This document shows positions 1-6,232 of a stretch of DNA of 10,619 bases, one piece after another. Origin of the DNA: Myxococcales bacterium (lineage in GTDB: Bacteria > Myxococcota_C > UBA6777). Numbering within the stretch: position 1 is the stretch's first letter; each line of letters starts with the position of its first letter. Position numbers and translations under genes: made by a program. The notes under the pieces are model-generated. The model made no database searches. It worked only from the letters and a program-made list of their open reading frames with translations, and had not been told where the DNA came from. The DNA lies in assembly GCA_027005175.1 (NCBI GenBank), contig JALTMC010000795.1:1-10619 (forward strand). The letters are read 5' to 3'.

Positions 1-402
1 ATTCGCCTCTTCGGGCCAGGGGGCGAACATATCGCCAGAGCGCATACCAGCCTCGACATGCCCTACAGGGATATGGTTGTAGAACGCAGCCAGGGTCGTG
101 GCCAGAACGGTGGTGGTATCGCCCTGTACGATCACAAGATCAGGCTTCTCCTCACACAAATAACCATCAACCGCCTGAAGCACACGAGCCGTGAGGCCAG
201 ACAGCGTTTGGTTGGGCTCCATCACATCGAGATCTGTATCGGGAACAATCCCAAAGGTAAACAAGATCTGGTCCAACATCTCTCGATGCTGTGATGTGAC
301 ACACACATGACAAGAGAAAGAAGGATGCTCACGCAAAGCGAGAACCAGGGGAGCCATTTTAACGGCCTCTGGCCGTGTCCCAAAGATGACAGAAACTTTC
401 AT
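1..402 (-). CDS. wecB: UDP-N-acetylglucosamine 2-epimerase (non-hydrolysing), partial at left edge
   Basis: The enzyme interconverts UDP-GlcNAc and UDP-ManNAc in the cytoplasm, supplying ManNAc-type precursors for surface polysaccharides. I read 134 codons from an ATG at 402 down to base 1; the rest lies outside the window. Family signatures are clear: [12 protein letters not shown] (residues 7-18), SQHREMLDQ (37-45), [10 protein letters not shown] (92-101), [10 protein letters not shown] (115-124) and the start of the PEEANR-type motif (130-134). From memory of the E. coli WecB literature, Asp95, Glu117 and Glu131 are active-site residues; the same residues fall at the same numbers here, so the N-terminus is probably correct. 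An AAGG at about 413-416 on the minus strand, 10 nt from the ATG, can act as ribosome binding site. It is transcribed divergently from the polysaccharide export operon, which fits a shared role. The hydrolysing NeuC-type epimerase is a less likely alternative. Confidence 0.95.
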   Translation of the reverse strand, partial: MKVSVIFGTRPEAVKMAPLVLALREHPSFSCHVCVTSQHREMLDQILFTFGIVPDTDLDVMEPNQTLSGLTARVLQAVDGYLCEEKPDLVIVQGDTTTVLATTLAAFYNHIPVGHVEAGMRSGDMFAPWPEEAN

Positions 403-450
403 CAAATCGTATCCTTATCTGTGTAGGTGTAAAGACTCTCATTCCCATCG

Positions 451-494
451 GCCACAACGTGAAGACAGATAAGCCACAACGTGAAGACAGATAA
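451..494. repeat. Perfect 22-bp tandem repeat, two copies
   Basis: Unit 1 is 451-472 and unit 2 is 473-494, identical base for base; each starts gccacaacgtg and ends acagataa. The preceding bases of unit 1 (atcg) also precede the diverged third copy at 547-570, so the ancestral element is probably longer than 22 bp and unit 2 arose by local duplication. It may be a protein binding site array or simple slippage; the sequence does not decide. Confidence 0.9.
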
Positions 495-546
495 GGTTAG
501 ACCTTAGCCCACACTGGAGTAGAGGCGTCAACATTTACGCCAATCG

Positions 547-570
547 GCCACAAAGTAAAGACAGACAAGG
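547..570. repeat. Diverged third copy of the 22-bp repeat
   Basis: It reads gccacaaagtaaagacagac followed by aagg. It differs from the tandem units at three positions over the 24 aligned bases and shares the upstream atcg. It lies 52 bp after the tandem pair and upstream of the candidate export-operon promoter. Confidence 0.8.
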
Positions 571-591
571 TTTTTGAATGTAGAAACCGCA

Positions 592-607
592 CCCAACCAT
601 GGTTGGG
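592..607. promoter_or_regulatory. 16-bp perfect palindrome, candidate operator
   Basis: CCCAACCATGGTTGGG is a perfect palindrome without a spacer. That favours a binding site for a symmetric dimeric regulator over an RNA hairpin, since there is no loop. It ends two bases before the candidate -35 box (610-615) of the export operon, a typical place for an activator or repressor site. The regulator is unknown. Confidence 0.45.
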
Positions 608-609
608 CT

Positions 610-639
610 TTGGACATCCCCCCTTCAAACTGATAGGAT
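610..639 (+). promoter_or_regulatory. Candidate sigma-70-type promoter of the exopolysaccharide operon
   Basis: TTGGAC (610-615), an 18-bp spacer and TAGGAT (634-639), with TG one base upstream of the -10 (631-632), which makes an extended -10. A start near 646 would leave a short leader containing the GGAGG ribosome binding site at 664-668. Both boxes deviate from consensus, so this is a prediction by eye. Confidence 0.4.
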
Positions 640-674
640 GCGAAGTCGGAATCGCAACGTTGTGGAGGTAATTT

Positions 675-1976
675 GTGATAGCAACCCATCGACTCCTCTT
701 GCTTAGTTTTACCGTGTGGTGTGGAGGACTGCTGTTTCTCAACCTATGCCATGGACAGACGTCTAGGATGCCTTCCACCTTGGGGGCAGGCGACAAGATC
801 CATCTCAACATTTCATCACACAAAACCTTGAGTAAAAATCATCAGCTCAATACCAAAGGTGAGATCACGTTACCCTTTGCAGGTCCGATCAAGCTGGATG
901 GACTCACACCAACCCAAGCAGCAAAACGTGTCACCCAACGCCTCTCAACACACTACCGAGGTCTCTCGGGTGTAAAGGTCGTGATACTCACCCATCAGAA
1001 GTTTATCTGGTTGCGTGGATGGGTCAAAAAACCCGGTCGTTATTTGTTGAAGTGGCAAGAGAGCATTGGAGAACTCTTGAGCAAAGGTGGCGGTGCCCAA
1101 CCGGGTGCTCGCCTCGATAAGGTCTGGCTCCACAGCCCCGGTCTCTCCCCTCGCACATTTAATCTACTCACCTTTTACCAGGGTGGGAAGTTCCACTCAC
1201 CGCCTCACCTCCCCCGAAACACGGTAGTCTTTGTACCTCTTGCAAAGTCCAGATCAGCCGACACAGGTCCAAGAGCAACATACCAACTCTCCAAGTCATC
1301 AACCCTTGCGATCTTTGGTGCTGTCCAGCGTCCCGGTGTATATCCCTGTTACTGGAAGATCAACATCCTTCAGGCTTTGGCTCTTGCGGGTGGTCCCCGC
1401 ACCCCTTCAGCTTTGCAAGAACTCTTTATCGTAACTCCCAACAAGCCGACACAATGGTTTGATTTACGCGCTTATTTGCGCAACAGAAAAAAGCAAACAT
1501 TGCCTCAGATCACTCCTGGAAGTGTGGTATATCTCCCGACCCAACCCATAGGGATCAGTCGTCGAGGGCCGATTCGTATGTTGGGTAGAGTGACAAGGCC
1601 GGGTATCATTCGGGGAACCCGGATGCGAGATTTTCCAAGCCTTTTAGCGGGGAGTGGAGGACCTACTGGTGATGCTGATTTGAGCAAGGTACGTGTGCTT
1701 TATCACGGCTCCAACTTCACAATTAGCCAGGAGGTGAATGTCAAAAAAGCGTTCGCGGAGGGTAGGCTAGACAGGCTCCCCCCAACCCCTTCGGGTCCGA
1801 TGATTGTTTATATACCAGAGAAGCGAACTGCCAGTGTCGCACTCCAAGAGACCCTTAGTGTGGTTCAACTGGTGATAGCCATTACCTCTATCATCGCCAG
1901 TTCAGCAGTCCTTGTCGTGACGTTGCAACCTCAAACCAGTGCGAGGACCAACACAACCCAGCCCAAAACGCCTTAG
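675..1976 (+). CDS. Polysaccharide export protein, Wza-like, with three SLBB domains
   Basis: Likely forms the periplasm-to-outside channel for a capsule or exopolysaccharide. The start is GTG at 675, six bases after GGAGG (664-668). The 433 residues read as a signal peptide (about 1-27, hydrophobic LLLLSFTVWCGGLLFLNL), a Poly_export domain (about 37-107, LGAGDKIHLNI...GEITLPFAG), and three SLBB-type repeats. Each repeat opens with a G-x-V-x-x-P-G pattern: GWVKKPGRY (115-123), GAVQRPGVY (215-223) and GRVTRPGII (304-312), followed by a loop ending in GGG, AGGP or SGGP. A hydrophobic segment at about 394-417 near the C-terminus matches the place of the membrane helix by which Wza crosses the outer membrane. 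A lipoprotein Cys as in E. coli Wza is not evident; Cys25 lies in LNLC, a poor lipobox. It is first gene of the operon, divergent from wecB. Confidence 0.92.
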   Translation: MIATHRLLLLSFTVWCGGLLFLNLCHGQTSRMPSTLGAGDKIHLNISSHKTLSKNHQLNTKGEITLPFAGPIKLDGLTPTQAAKRVTQRLSTHYRGLSGVKVVILTHQKFIWLRGWVKKPGRYLLKWQESIGELLSKGGGAQPGARLDKVWLHSPGLSPRTFNLLTFYQGGKFHSPPHLPRNTVVFVPLAKSRSADTGPRATYQLSKSSTLAIFGAVQRPGVYPCYWKINILQALALAGGPRTPSALQELFIVTPNKPTQWFDLRAYLRNRKKQTLPQITPGSVVYLPTQPIGISRRGPIRMLGRVTRPGIIRGTRMRDFPSLLAGSGGPTGDADLSKVRVLYHGSNFTISQEVNVKKAFAEGRLDRLPPTPSGPMIVYIPEKRTASVALQETLSVVQLVIAITSIIASSAVLVVTLQPQTSARTNTTQPKTP

Positions 1977-2012
1977 ACTTGATGGCCCATTCGAAACAGG
2001 ATCAAAAGCTCC

Positions 2013-2936
2013 ATGGTTTCCTACTCTGATCTACACAGTCCCGAATTTGCACAAGAAAGTGGTGTACCCAACGAGATCATGCGGGTGGCCCATCGATTGG
2101 TTCCTCCCAAAGAGGAGCCTGGTCGTGCGATCTTAGTAACAAGTATTCTACCTCAGGAGGGGAAAAGTACCATCCTGAACCACCTCGCCCTGGCATGTGG
2201 AACCCTGCTTGATCAGCGTGTGCTGATCGCAGACTTACGTGCGAACGGAGCAGCATTCAACACGGGCTCCAATCCCGATCTCGCGGCCCATCAACCCACC
2301 GTTGGGGTCCCCCCTCATTTGCAGGATCTCGGAGACCAACTCTCGCAGGGGTTGCAGCTCTCACACTCCATTGAGCCGACAACCCAACCCCACATCAAAC
2401 GGCTGGAGATTCAAATGAGCCCTGGAAACATATACCGCTTTATCGAAGGGCAACTCTCCACCTATCGAAACGAATATCGACTGATCTTTATGGAAGCACC
2501 TGCATTGCGTAGCAACGAACAGCCCGACACAGTGATCTTGAGCCCACTCTTTGACCAAGTGATTGTTGTGCTACAGCCACAAAAAGCCCAAGCCGAGGTC
2601 ATACAGGAGTCACTCACACTCTTGCGCAACTCGGAAGTGAAAGACCTTAAACTGATGTTGAATCGCTCCACAGGTGGTCAGACCAACCAGTTCCTTCGCG
2701 CCTCATGGGTGAGGGCAGCGTTGGAGATCCCTATCATCGGCTGGATCGCTTCTCTTCTCAAGAGCAAGAAGCCCCCCATGCAGAAGCGACCTGAAGCAGC
2801 ACCTCCCCCCGCTCAAGCCTCGATAGAGCCTGTAGGCTATCTCACGGCGGGGGTCCCCCCTATTCACCCACCCAAACCACCGGAACGGACTTATCCTTCG
2901 ATGGAGTTTGATGATCCCAACTCACATCGCAGATAA
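2013..2936 (+). CDS. BY-kinase/CpsD-like P-loop ATPase with degenerate motifs
   Basis: It resembles the cytoplasmic ATPase/kinase partner of Wzz/GumC chain-length proteins (CpsD, CapB, Wzc C-terminal domain). A short N-terminal region with NEIMRVAHRL (about 20-29), similar to the family's EAFR-type helix, precedes Walker A TSILPQEGKST (43-53), where the usual PGEGKST has Gln for Gly. The Walker A' segment RVLIADLR (69-76) keeps the second Asp (74) and Arg (76) but has Ile72 for the first Asp. The Walker B segment YRLIFMEAP (155-163) has Glu161 for the usual Asp. There is no C-terminal tyrosine cluster; the Pro-rich tail (about 255-307) holds only Tyr276 and Tyr294. It may bind ATP yet be weak or inactive as a tyrosine kinase. 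It lies 36 bp after the export gene. The start is ATG 2013, with an AGGA about 10 bases upstream. Confidence 0.8.
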   Translation: MVSYSDLHSPEFAQESGVPNEIMRVAHRLVPPKEEPGRAILVTSILPQEGKSTILNHLALACGTLLDQRVLIADLRANGAAFNTGSNPDLAAHQPTVGVPPHLQDLGDQLSQGLQLSHSIEPTTQPHIKRLEIQMSPGNIYRFIEGQLSTYRNEYRLIFMEAPALRSNEQPDTVILSPLFDQVIVVLQPQKAQAEVIQESLTLLRNSEVKDLKLMLNRSTGGQTNQFLRASWVRAALEIPIIGWIASLLKSKKPPMQKRPEAAPPPAQASIEPVGYLTAGVPPIHPPKPPERTYPSMEFDDPNSHRR

Positions 2937-2987
2937 TCCAAGCGCAACGAGAAAAACTGTGTTTCTGGCACAGAGAGATGAGAACCT

Positions 2988-3491
2988 ATGTTCGAGAGAC
3001 AAAAAGATATCCCACAAACAAGGTATGTTGGGTTGAAGAAAGCTCCTGTGGAAAAGTCAGAGAGGCGAACTCAAAAGTGCCACCATCAGATAGGATGGCT
3101 CGCTCTTTCCGTCGTATCTCTTCTATGCCTTGGAGCTTGTAGCTCAAACTTTGTCGTTCGCCATCGCAGCCAGCTCCAAAGCCCGATCCATGTCTATGTC
3201 AACTGGCGTCTGCTCTGTAAGCTTCAGCCCAAACAAGAGTGCCGCAAGAACCTGAAGCCGGGGCGTTACTATTTTTACGCTCAGGTCCCAGGTCACGCAA
3301 ACAAGCGTTGGGCCTCTCCCCAGCAACCAGCTCCTTTTTCTGTAGACAAACGTACAGTGATCGATCTGCATGACCCCAAACCCAAGCGGCCTTCAAAAGC
3401 AACAAGCCCCGCACCTCAAAGCTCCCTCCCTCGCAAAACGTTGCGGAAGCTCGCTCACAACACCTCCAGCCGCAAATCCAATCGCAGATGA
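2988..3491 (+). CDS. Small predicted lipoprotein of the exopolysaccharide operon
   Basis: I do not recognise a named family. The 167-residue product has a basic N-terminal stretch, a hydrophobic segment (about 36-50, IGWLALSVVSLLCLGA) and a good lipobox LGAC with Cys51, suggesting lipid attachment and export. After the Cys comes a small domain (about 65-127) with HVYVNWRLLCKLQP, then LKPGRYYFYAQVPG. Its spacing recalls PEGA-type beta-sandwich domains, though I would not assign one firmly. The tail (about 130-167) is basic and rich in Pro, Ser and Lys. About 34 residues before the hydrophobic segment is long for a signal peptide; the real start may be downstream, for example a GTG at codon 21. 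Only a weak AGAGAG precedes ATG 2988. The stop overlaps the flippase start in ATGA (3488-3491), so the two are probably translationally coupled. Confidence 0.7.
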   Translation: MFERQKDIPQTRYVGLKKAPVEKSERRTQKCHHQIGWLALSVVSLLCLGACSSNFVVRHRSQLQSPIHVYVNWRLLCKLQPKQECRKNLKPGRYYFYAQVPGHANKRWASPQQPAPFSVDKRTVIDLHDPKPKRPSKATSPAPQSSLPRKTLRKLAHNTSSRKSNRR

Positions 3492-4990
3492 AAAAACGCC
3501 AGTCCCTCACCGATCAAGCTCTCTTCTTATTGGGAGGACGGATCACTTCCTTTGCTTTGACCTTTGCATTGCCATTGGTTCTTGTCCGTATCTTTTCCAA
3601 ATATGAGTTTGGGCTGTACAGAAAGTTCTCTGTCTTCTTCCTCGTCTTTTTCATCATCGCCCAGTTTGGCCTAACATACTCCCTTCCCTCGCTGATCCCG
3701 CGCTTTCCAGAGAAGGCAAAATCGATATTGGCCAACACAGTCTTTGTCCAATTCCTGATCTGTGGATTCCTGATCTGCTCAGGAGCCTGGATCGCCTTCA
3801 ACGGCGCAGCCTGGCACATCCCCAAAGACTTTATGCGATTCGCCTTTCCGCTGGGCATATTCTCAGGATTTATGGTTGCCTCTTCCCCATTTGACCAAGT
3901 TTTGGTCATTGAAGAGAAAGGCCAACAGGCTGGTTCTCTGATCGCATTGTTTGATCTAGGCCGCAGCGTCTTTGTCCTGACCTCTGCCTACTTTCTCCGT
4001 GATATTATCCTTGTCATGTGGGCTGTTAGCATTGTCGCATTTCTCCGATTTGTCGGCATGGTCTTCTACTTCCGAAAAAACTATGGGTTGAGCCTACAAC
4101 AACTCCATGCACAAACATTTTGCGAGCAAATGCAGCTAGCAGGTCCCATGGCTGTGCAATCCGGAGCCCACCTCATCGAATCACACATCGACAAGTACCT
4201 GATCATTTATTACTACTCCACAGCGACGTATGCTGTCTATACAGTGGGTGCCTTTCAGATCCCAATTGTTGCGATGTTGTTCAACTCCATCACAGCTGTC
4301 ATTCTACCTCGTTTGGCCGAACTCTACAGGCAAAACAAACGCGACGACCTGCTCGCTTTGTGGAACGAAGCTATCCGAAAATCAGCCATTATCTTGTTTC
4401 CTCTGTTTGCGCTGATGTTTACTGTGCATCGAGAGTTTATCCTCTACCTCTTCACCGATAAATACATCGAGAGTATCCCGATATTTGCCGTCTATCTGTG
4501 GATTATCCCCACCTATATTATGGCCAACAATTTATTGCTACAAGCTATCGGTCATGGAAAGTATCTCTTCTGGACAGGGATATTCAAACCCATCCTGGCT
4601 ATTTTCATTGTGTTCTTTGGGCTACAATGGGGGGGTCTGATCGGTGCGGCAGCTGGCCTTATCCTCTACCAATACCTTGCCACCATCCTCTATGCCTTTT
4701 ACTCTGCCCGAGCACTGAAAGTATCCGTGCGTGACCTTGTCCCCACCCGAGCCCTCTTACAGGTCGTTTTGTTAATGGCCATCGCGAGTCTATCTACGGT
4801 CTTTTTAACACAATGGCTCATGTGGTCTGTGTTCTTGATGCTCATGACGAAATCTGTCATTTTTTGTGGGATTGGTATTCTACTTTTGTACAGATCATCG
4901 GCACTCACTCCAGCCGATCGAGACCGAGCCAAAAGCCTTGTGATTCGCGTATTGACAAAGTTTCGTCTCTTACAACCCAAGGAATCCTGA
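3488..4990 (+). CDS. Wzx-type polysaccharide flippase (oligosaccharide translocase)
   Basis: A 500-residue, very hydrophobic inner-membrane protein of the size usual for Wzx/MOP-superfamily flippases, which move lipid-linked repeat units from the cytoplasmic to the periplasmic side. The N-terminus ALFLLGGRITSFALTFALPL, followed by VRIFSKYEFGLYRKF (33-47), is the family's typical opening: first helix, then a loop with the E/D-[FY]-G-x-Y pattern. Many hydrophobic helices alternate with short basic loops through to about residue 480, consistent with 12-14 membrane spans. The start at 3488 overlaps the stop of the lipoprotein gene by four bases. Specificity cannot be read from the sequence. Confidence 0.9.
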   Translation: MKKRQSLTDQALFLLGGRITSFALTFALPLVLVRIFSKYEFGLYRKFSVFFLVFFIIAQFGLTYSLPSLIPRFPEKAKSILANTVFVQFLICGFLICSGAWIAFNGAAWHIPKDFMRFAFPLGIFSGFMVASSPFDQVLVIEEKGQQAGSLIALFDLGRSVFVLTSAYFLRDIILVMWAVSIVAFLRFVGMVFYFRKNYGLSLQQLHAQTFCEQMQLAGPMAVQSGAHLIESHIDKYLIIYYYSTATYAVYTVGAFQIPIVAMLFNSITAVILPRLAELYRQNKRDDLLALWNEAIRKSAIILFPLFALMFTVHREFILYLFTDKYIESIPIFAVYLWIIPTYIMANNLLLQAIGHGKYLFWTGIFKPILAIFIVFFGLQWGGLIGAAAGLILYQYLATILYAFYSARALKVSVRDLVPTRALLQVVLLMAIASLSTVFLTQWLMWSVFLMLMTKSVIFCGIGILLLYRSSALTPADRDRAKSLVIRVLTKFRLLQPKES

Positions 4991-4999
4991 GAAAACTCC

Positions 5000-6232
5000 A
5001 TGACAACACCACCATCATCGCTGCGAATCACACAACTGATTCACTATTTTCACCCCGGTGGTTTGGAACAGTTGGCCTTGCGACTGGCCTCTTCGTACCA
5101 GGCGTTGGGAGTTGAGTCACATGTTATCGCTTACGAAGATGGACCACTGCGTGAGAAGTTCGAACAGGCAGGAATCATCACTCATGTGTTGCCTCGCCCA
5201 TCCCGCATATCTCCACGATTTGTATTTCGTTTGGCCAAACTCCTCTTGCACCAAAAGTTCGACATCCTTCACACACATCACATTGGCCCCATGCTCTACG
5301 GTGTTCCTGCTGCACATTTATGTGGAATTCCAGTCATTCACACAACCCACTCCAATGAGCACCTCCACAGCAAACAAGAACTCACACAAGAGGGAGCTGT
5401 CCCTTCCTACCGCAAGACATTTCGAAGGCTGGCACAGTACTGTCATCACATCGTGACAGTCAACGAAAAGTTGGAGACCTTCTTGCGTGAGGATGTAAAG
5501 ATCTCACAGACCCCCATCACTGCTGTACCCAATGGCATAGACCCAACACAGTTTCATGGGAAGCACGATACCCGGGCCTTGGAACAAGAGCTACAATGGC
5601 CTGAGGATGAACCTCGGCTCGGCGTCGTGGGACGGCTGGAGCCAGAGAAAGGACATCGCTATCTGCTTGAGGCGATGAGAGACCTTTCCAACCCCCCCCA
5701 ATTGCTTGTAGTTGGAGACGGCTCGCTTCGAGACGAATTAACAACACAAACCTTAAAAGCAAACATGCACAACAAGGTCCATTTTTTGGGTTTAAGACAT
5801 GATCTCCCGCAACTCTTTTCCTCTTTTGACATAATGGTGTTACCCTCCCTACGAGAAGGGTTGCCCCTGGTTCTCTTGGAGGCCATGGCCTCCGGTGTCC
5901 CGATCATCGCCACAGCCGTGGGAAGCGTCCCCGAAGTATTGCAAAGCAGTGGTGCTGGAGTTGTCGTTCCGCCTGGAGACAGTACAGCGTTGAAGCAGGC
6001 TATCGAAAGCCTGCTTCAAAGCCCTGAGACTTGCGAAAAGATGGCCCAAGCGGGTAAACGCTGGGCGACACTCCACTACAGTCAGGAGAAAATGGTGCAA
6101 GAATACCTCGCAATCATAAACCAATGCATTCAGCACCAACACACACCATTCTGGCTCAAACCCTTTCACCAAGTCTTCCTCTTGTTGTCTTCCATCTTCC
6201 CAGAACATAAAACACAGAACACAGAACAATGA
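5000..6232 (+). CDS. Glycosyltransferase family 4 (GT-B fold)
   Basis: A cytoplasmic retaining glycosyltransferase that probably adds one sugar to the growing repeat unit from a nucleotide-sugar donor. The N-terminal half has the acceptor-side Gly motif HYFHPGGLEQLALRLA (15-30) and FDILHTHH (87-94). The linker has VPNGIDPTQF (176-185). The donor half has LGVVGRLEPEKGH (207-219, with Arg212 and Lys217 in the usual phosphate-binding positions) and LLVVGDGSLRDEL (235-247). The EX7E element REGLPLVLLE follows, with Glu286 and Glu294, then ASGVPIIATAVGSVPEVL. Its 410 residues fit the family. It starts 9 bp after the flippase stop without a strong ribosome binding site. The donor and acceptor sugars cannot be told. 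The 3' end contains short acagaac repeats (6214-6227) that encode a polar tail. Confidence 0.92.
   Translation: MTTPPSSLRITQLIHYFHPGGLEQLALRLASSYQALGVESHVIAYEDGPLREKFEQAGIITHVLPRPSRISPRFVFRLAKLLLHQKFDILHTHHIGPMLYGVPAAHLCGIPVIHTTHSNEHLHSKQELTQEGAVPSYRKTFRRLAQYCHHIVTVNEKLETFLREDVKISQTPITAVPNGIDPTQFHGKHDTRALEQELQWPEDEPRLGVVGRLEPEKGHRYLLEAMRDLSNPPQLLVVGDGSLRDELTTQTLKANMHNKVHFLGLRHDLPQLFSSFDIMVLPSLREGLPLVLLEAMASGVPIIATAVGSVPEVLQSSGAGVVVPPGDSTALKQAIESLLQSPETCEKMAQAGKRWATLHYSQEKMVQEYLAIINQCIQHQHTPFWLKPFHQVFLLLSSIFPEHKTQNTEQ

Larger units (their letters stand above)
403..674. other. Divergent intergenic control region between wecB and the export operon
   Basis: This 272-bp stretch has no convincing gene; the minus-strand frame through 497-823 resembles nothing and mostly overlaps the export gene. 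It holds a perfect 22-bp tandem duplication (451-494) and a diverged third copy (547-570). It also has a 16-bp palindrome (592-607), a candidate promoter for the plus-strand operon (610-639), and two small inverted repeats: TAAGGT-TAG-ACCTTA at 492-506 and GGCGT-N8-ACGCC at 524-541. The ten bases ending the repeat unit (acagataagg, 487-496) recur inverted at 413-422 over the wecB ribosome binding site. On the minus strand a TTGACG box (531-526) resembles a -35 for wecB, but I found no good -10 at normal spacing. Confidence 0.6.

Noticed and set aside
451-570. CRISPR array
   Set aside because: Two copies abut without a spacer and the third is diverged; no regular spacers and no cas genes.
497-823. 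108-aa minus-strand frame across the intergenic region and the export gene start
   Set aside because: It overlaps a well-supported gene, resembles no family and runs through repeats and the palindrome.
2957-2973. CTGTG-N7-CACAG hairpin between the ATPase and lipoprotein genes
   Set aside because: Only a 5-bp stem and no T-run; not a terminator, and the operon layout argues against termination here.
3514-3909. 131-aa minus-strand frame
   Set aside because: It lies entirely inside the flippase gene, whose plus-strand translation has the expected membrane helices and family opening.
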